Assembly (NCBI RefSeq): GCF_014195635.1
Contig: NZ_JACICC010000003.1
Location: forward strand, 186,001-250,000
Length of the DNA: 64,000 nucleotides
DNA from: Pseudochelatococcus contaminans
GTDB taxonomy: Bacteria > Pseudomonadota > Alphaproteobacteria > Rhizobiales > Beijerinckiaceae
Reading direction: 5' to 3'
In this document: positions 63,911 through 64,000 of the stretch, piece by piece
Numbering within the stretch: position 1 is the stretch's first letter
Layout: each line of letters opens with the position of its first letter
Notes under the pieces: generated by a model
The model's input: only the letters and a program-made list of their open reading frames with translations
What the model was told of the DNA's origin: nothing
Database searches by the model: none
Made by a program: the position numbers and the translations under genes

Positions 63911-64000
63911 TCACAAATCAGGATCATTCGCAGGTTTCCATCGCAGGTTTCCATCGACCTGGCGAACAGTCCGCAGCACGTCATCGATTGACAGTATCCA
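63911..64000 (-). CDS. probable 3' end of a gene cut by the window edge
   Basis: An open frame enters from the right edge on the minus strand and ends at a TGA at 63911-63913. Its last residues read SIDDVLRTVRQVDGNLRWKP and then ANDPDL. Composition looks protein-like and the position is convergent to metY with a shared hairpin between. A 13-bp tandem duplication lies inside it. The part visible is too short to name a family. Confidence 0.4.
   Translation of the reverse strand, partial: WILSIDDVLRTVRQVDGNLRWKPANDPDL
63929..63954. repeat. 13-bp tandem duplication
   Basis: CGCAGGTTTCCAT occurs twice head to tail. Because 13 is not a multiple of three, it would shift the frame of the gene that seems to run through it. 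Confidence 0.75.

Overview
The window reads as chromosome of an alphaproteobacterium, most likely in Hyphomicrobiales and outside Rhizobiaceae (Beijerinckiaceae, Xanthobacteraceae or Nitrobacteraceae type). The grounds are a fused IspDF, the dusB-ntrB-ntrC order, carAB next to yqeY-dnaG-rpoD, the lrp/trxB/LysR neighbourhood with an AbcR-like small RNA, full CtrA boxes, a Bradyrhizobium-type ndv glucan locus, and short mosaic palindromic repeats of the RIME kind. No phage, insertion sequence, CRISPR array, integrase or rRNA was seen. Species cannot be named from the sequence alone.

Layout. 0-8 kb: an FtsB/DivIC-like divisome gene with a CtrA box, a SAM methyltransferase with a regulatory domain, pncC (CinA C-terminal family), ispDF, dusB, and ntrB-ntrC closed by a clear terminator. 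7.8-8.4 kb: a secreted Excalibur-domain protein and tRNA-Asp(GTC). 8.5-14.7 kb: a cyclic beta-(1,3),(1,6)-glucan locus (GT2-GH17 synthase, small secreted accessory protein, GH17 membrane transglycosylase). 15-22 kb: LOG-like protein, DeoR regulator, and the rpoD, dnaG, yqeY cluster. 22.5-28.7 kb: carA, carB, greA and a lipoprotein. 28.7-35.1 kb: Lrp regulator, GAF-GGDEF cyclase, ELM1-like protein, trxB, LysR regulator, AbcR-like sRNA and a sugar O-acetyltransferase. 35-41 kb: prs and an RND efflux pair. 41-47.1 kb: cheY and cheZ back to back, a DUF3141 alpha/beta-hydrolase with a PhaC-like triad, and a three-gene envelope module whose members share or accompany an unrecognised two-cysteine domain. 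47.3-55.3 kb: a GlcG/HbpS protein, a dadA-like amino-acid oxidoreductase behind a tandem glycine riboswitch, and an Mrp/Mnh-type antiporter operon with fused subunits. 55.4-64 kb: a TetR-regulated second RND pump, an MCP, metY, and the probable 3' end of a further gene at the edge.

How the parts fit together. Most of the window is housekeeping: isoprenoids, tRNA modification, nitrogen control, pyrimidine/arginine precursor supply, replication priming, housekeeping sigma factor, PRPP synthesis and thioredoxin reduction. The accessory theme is the cell envelope and osmotic or ionic adaptation: periplasmic glucans, a cation/proton antiporter, two RND pumps, lipoproteins and chemosensory parts. 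The points most worth following are the 45.2-47.1 kb envelope module, the AbcR-like sRNA at 34.0 kb, the glycine riboswitch in front of a FAD amino-acid oxidoreductase, and CtrA boxes ahead of the divisome gene and the glucan synthase.
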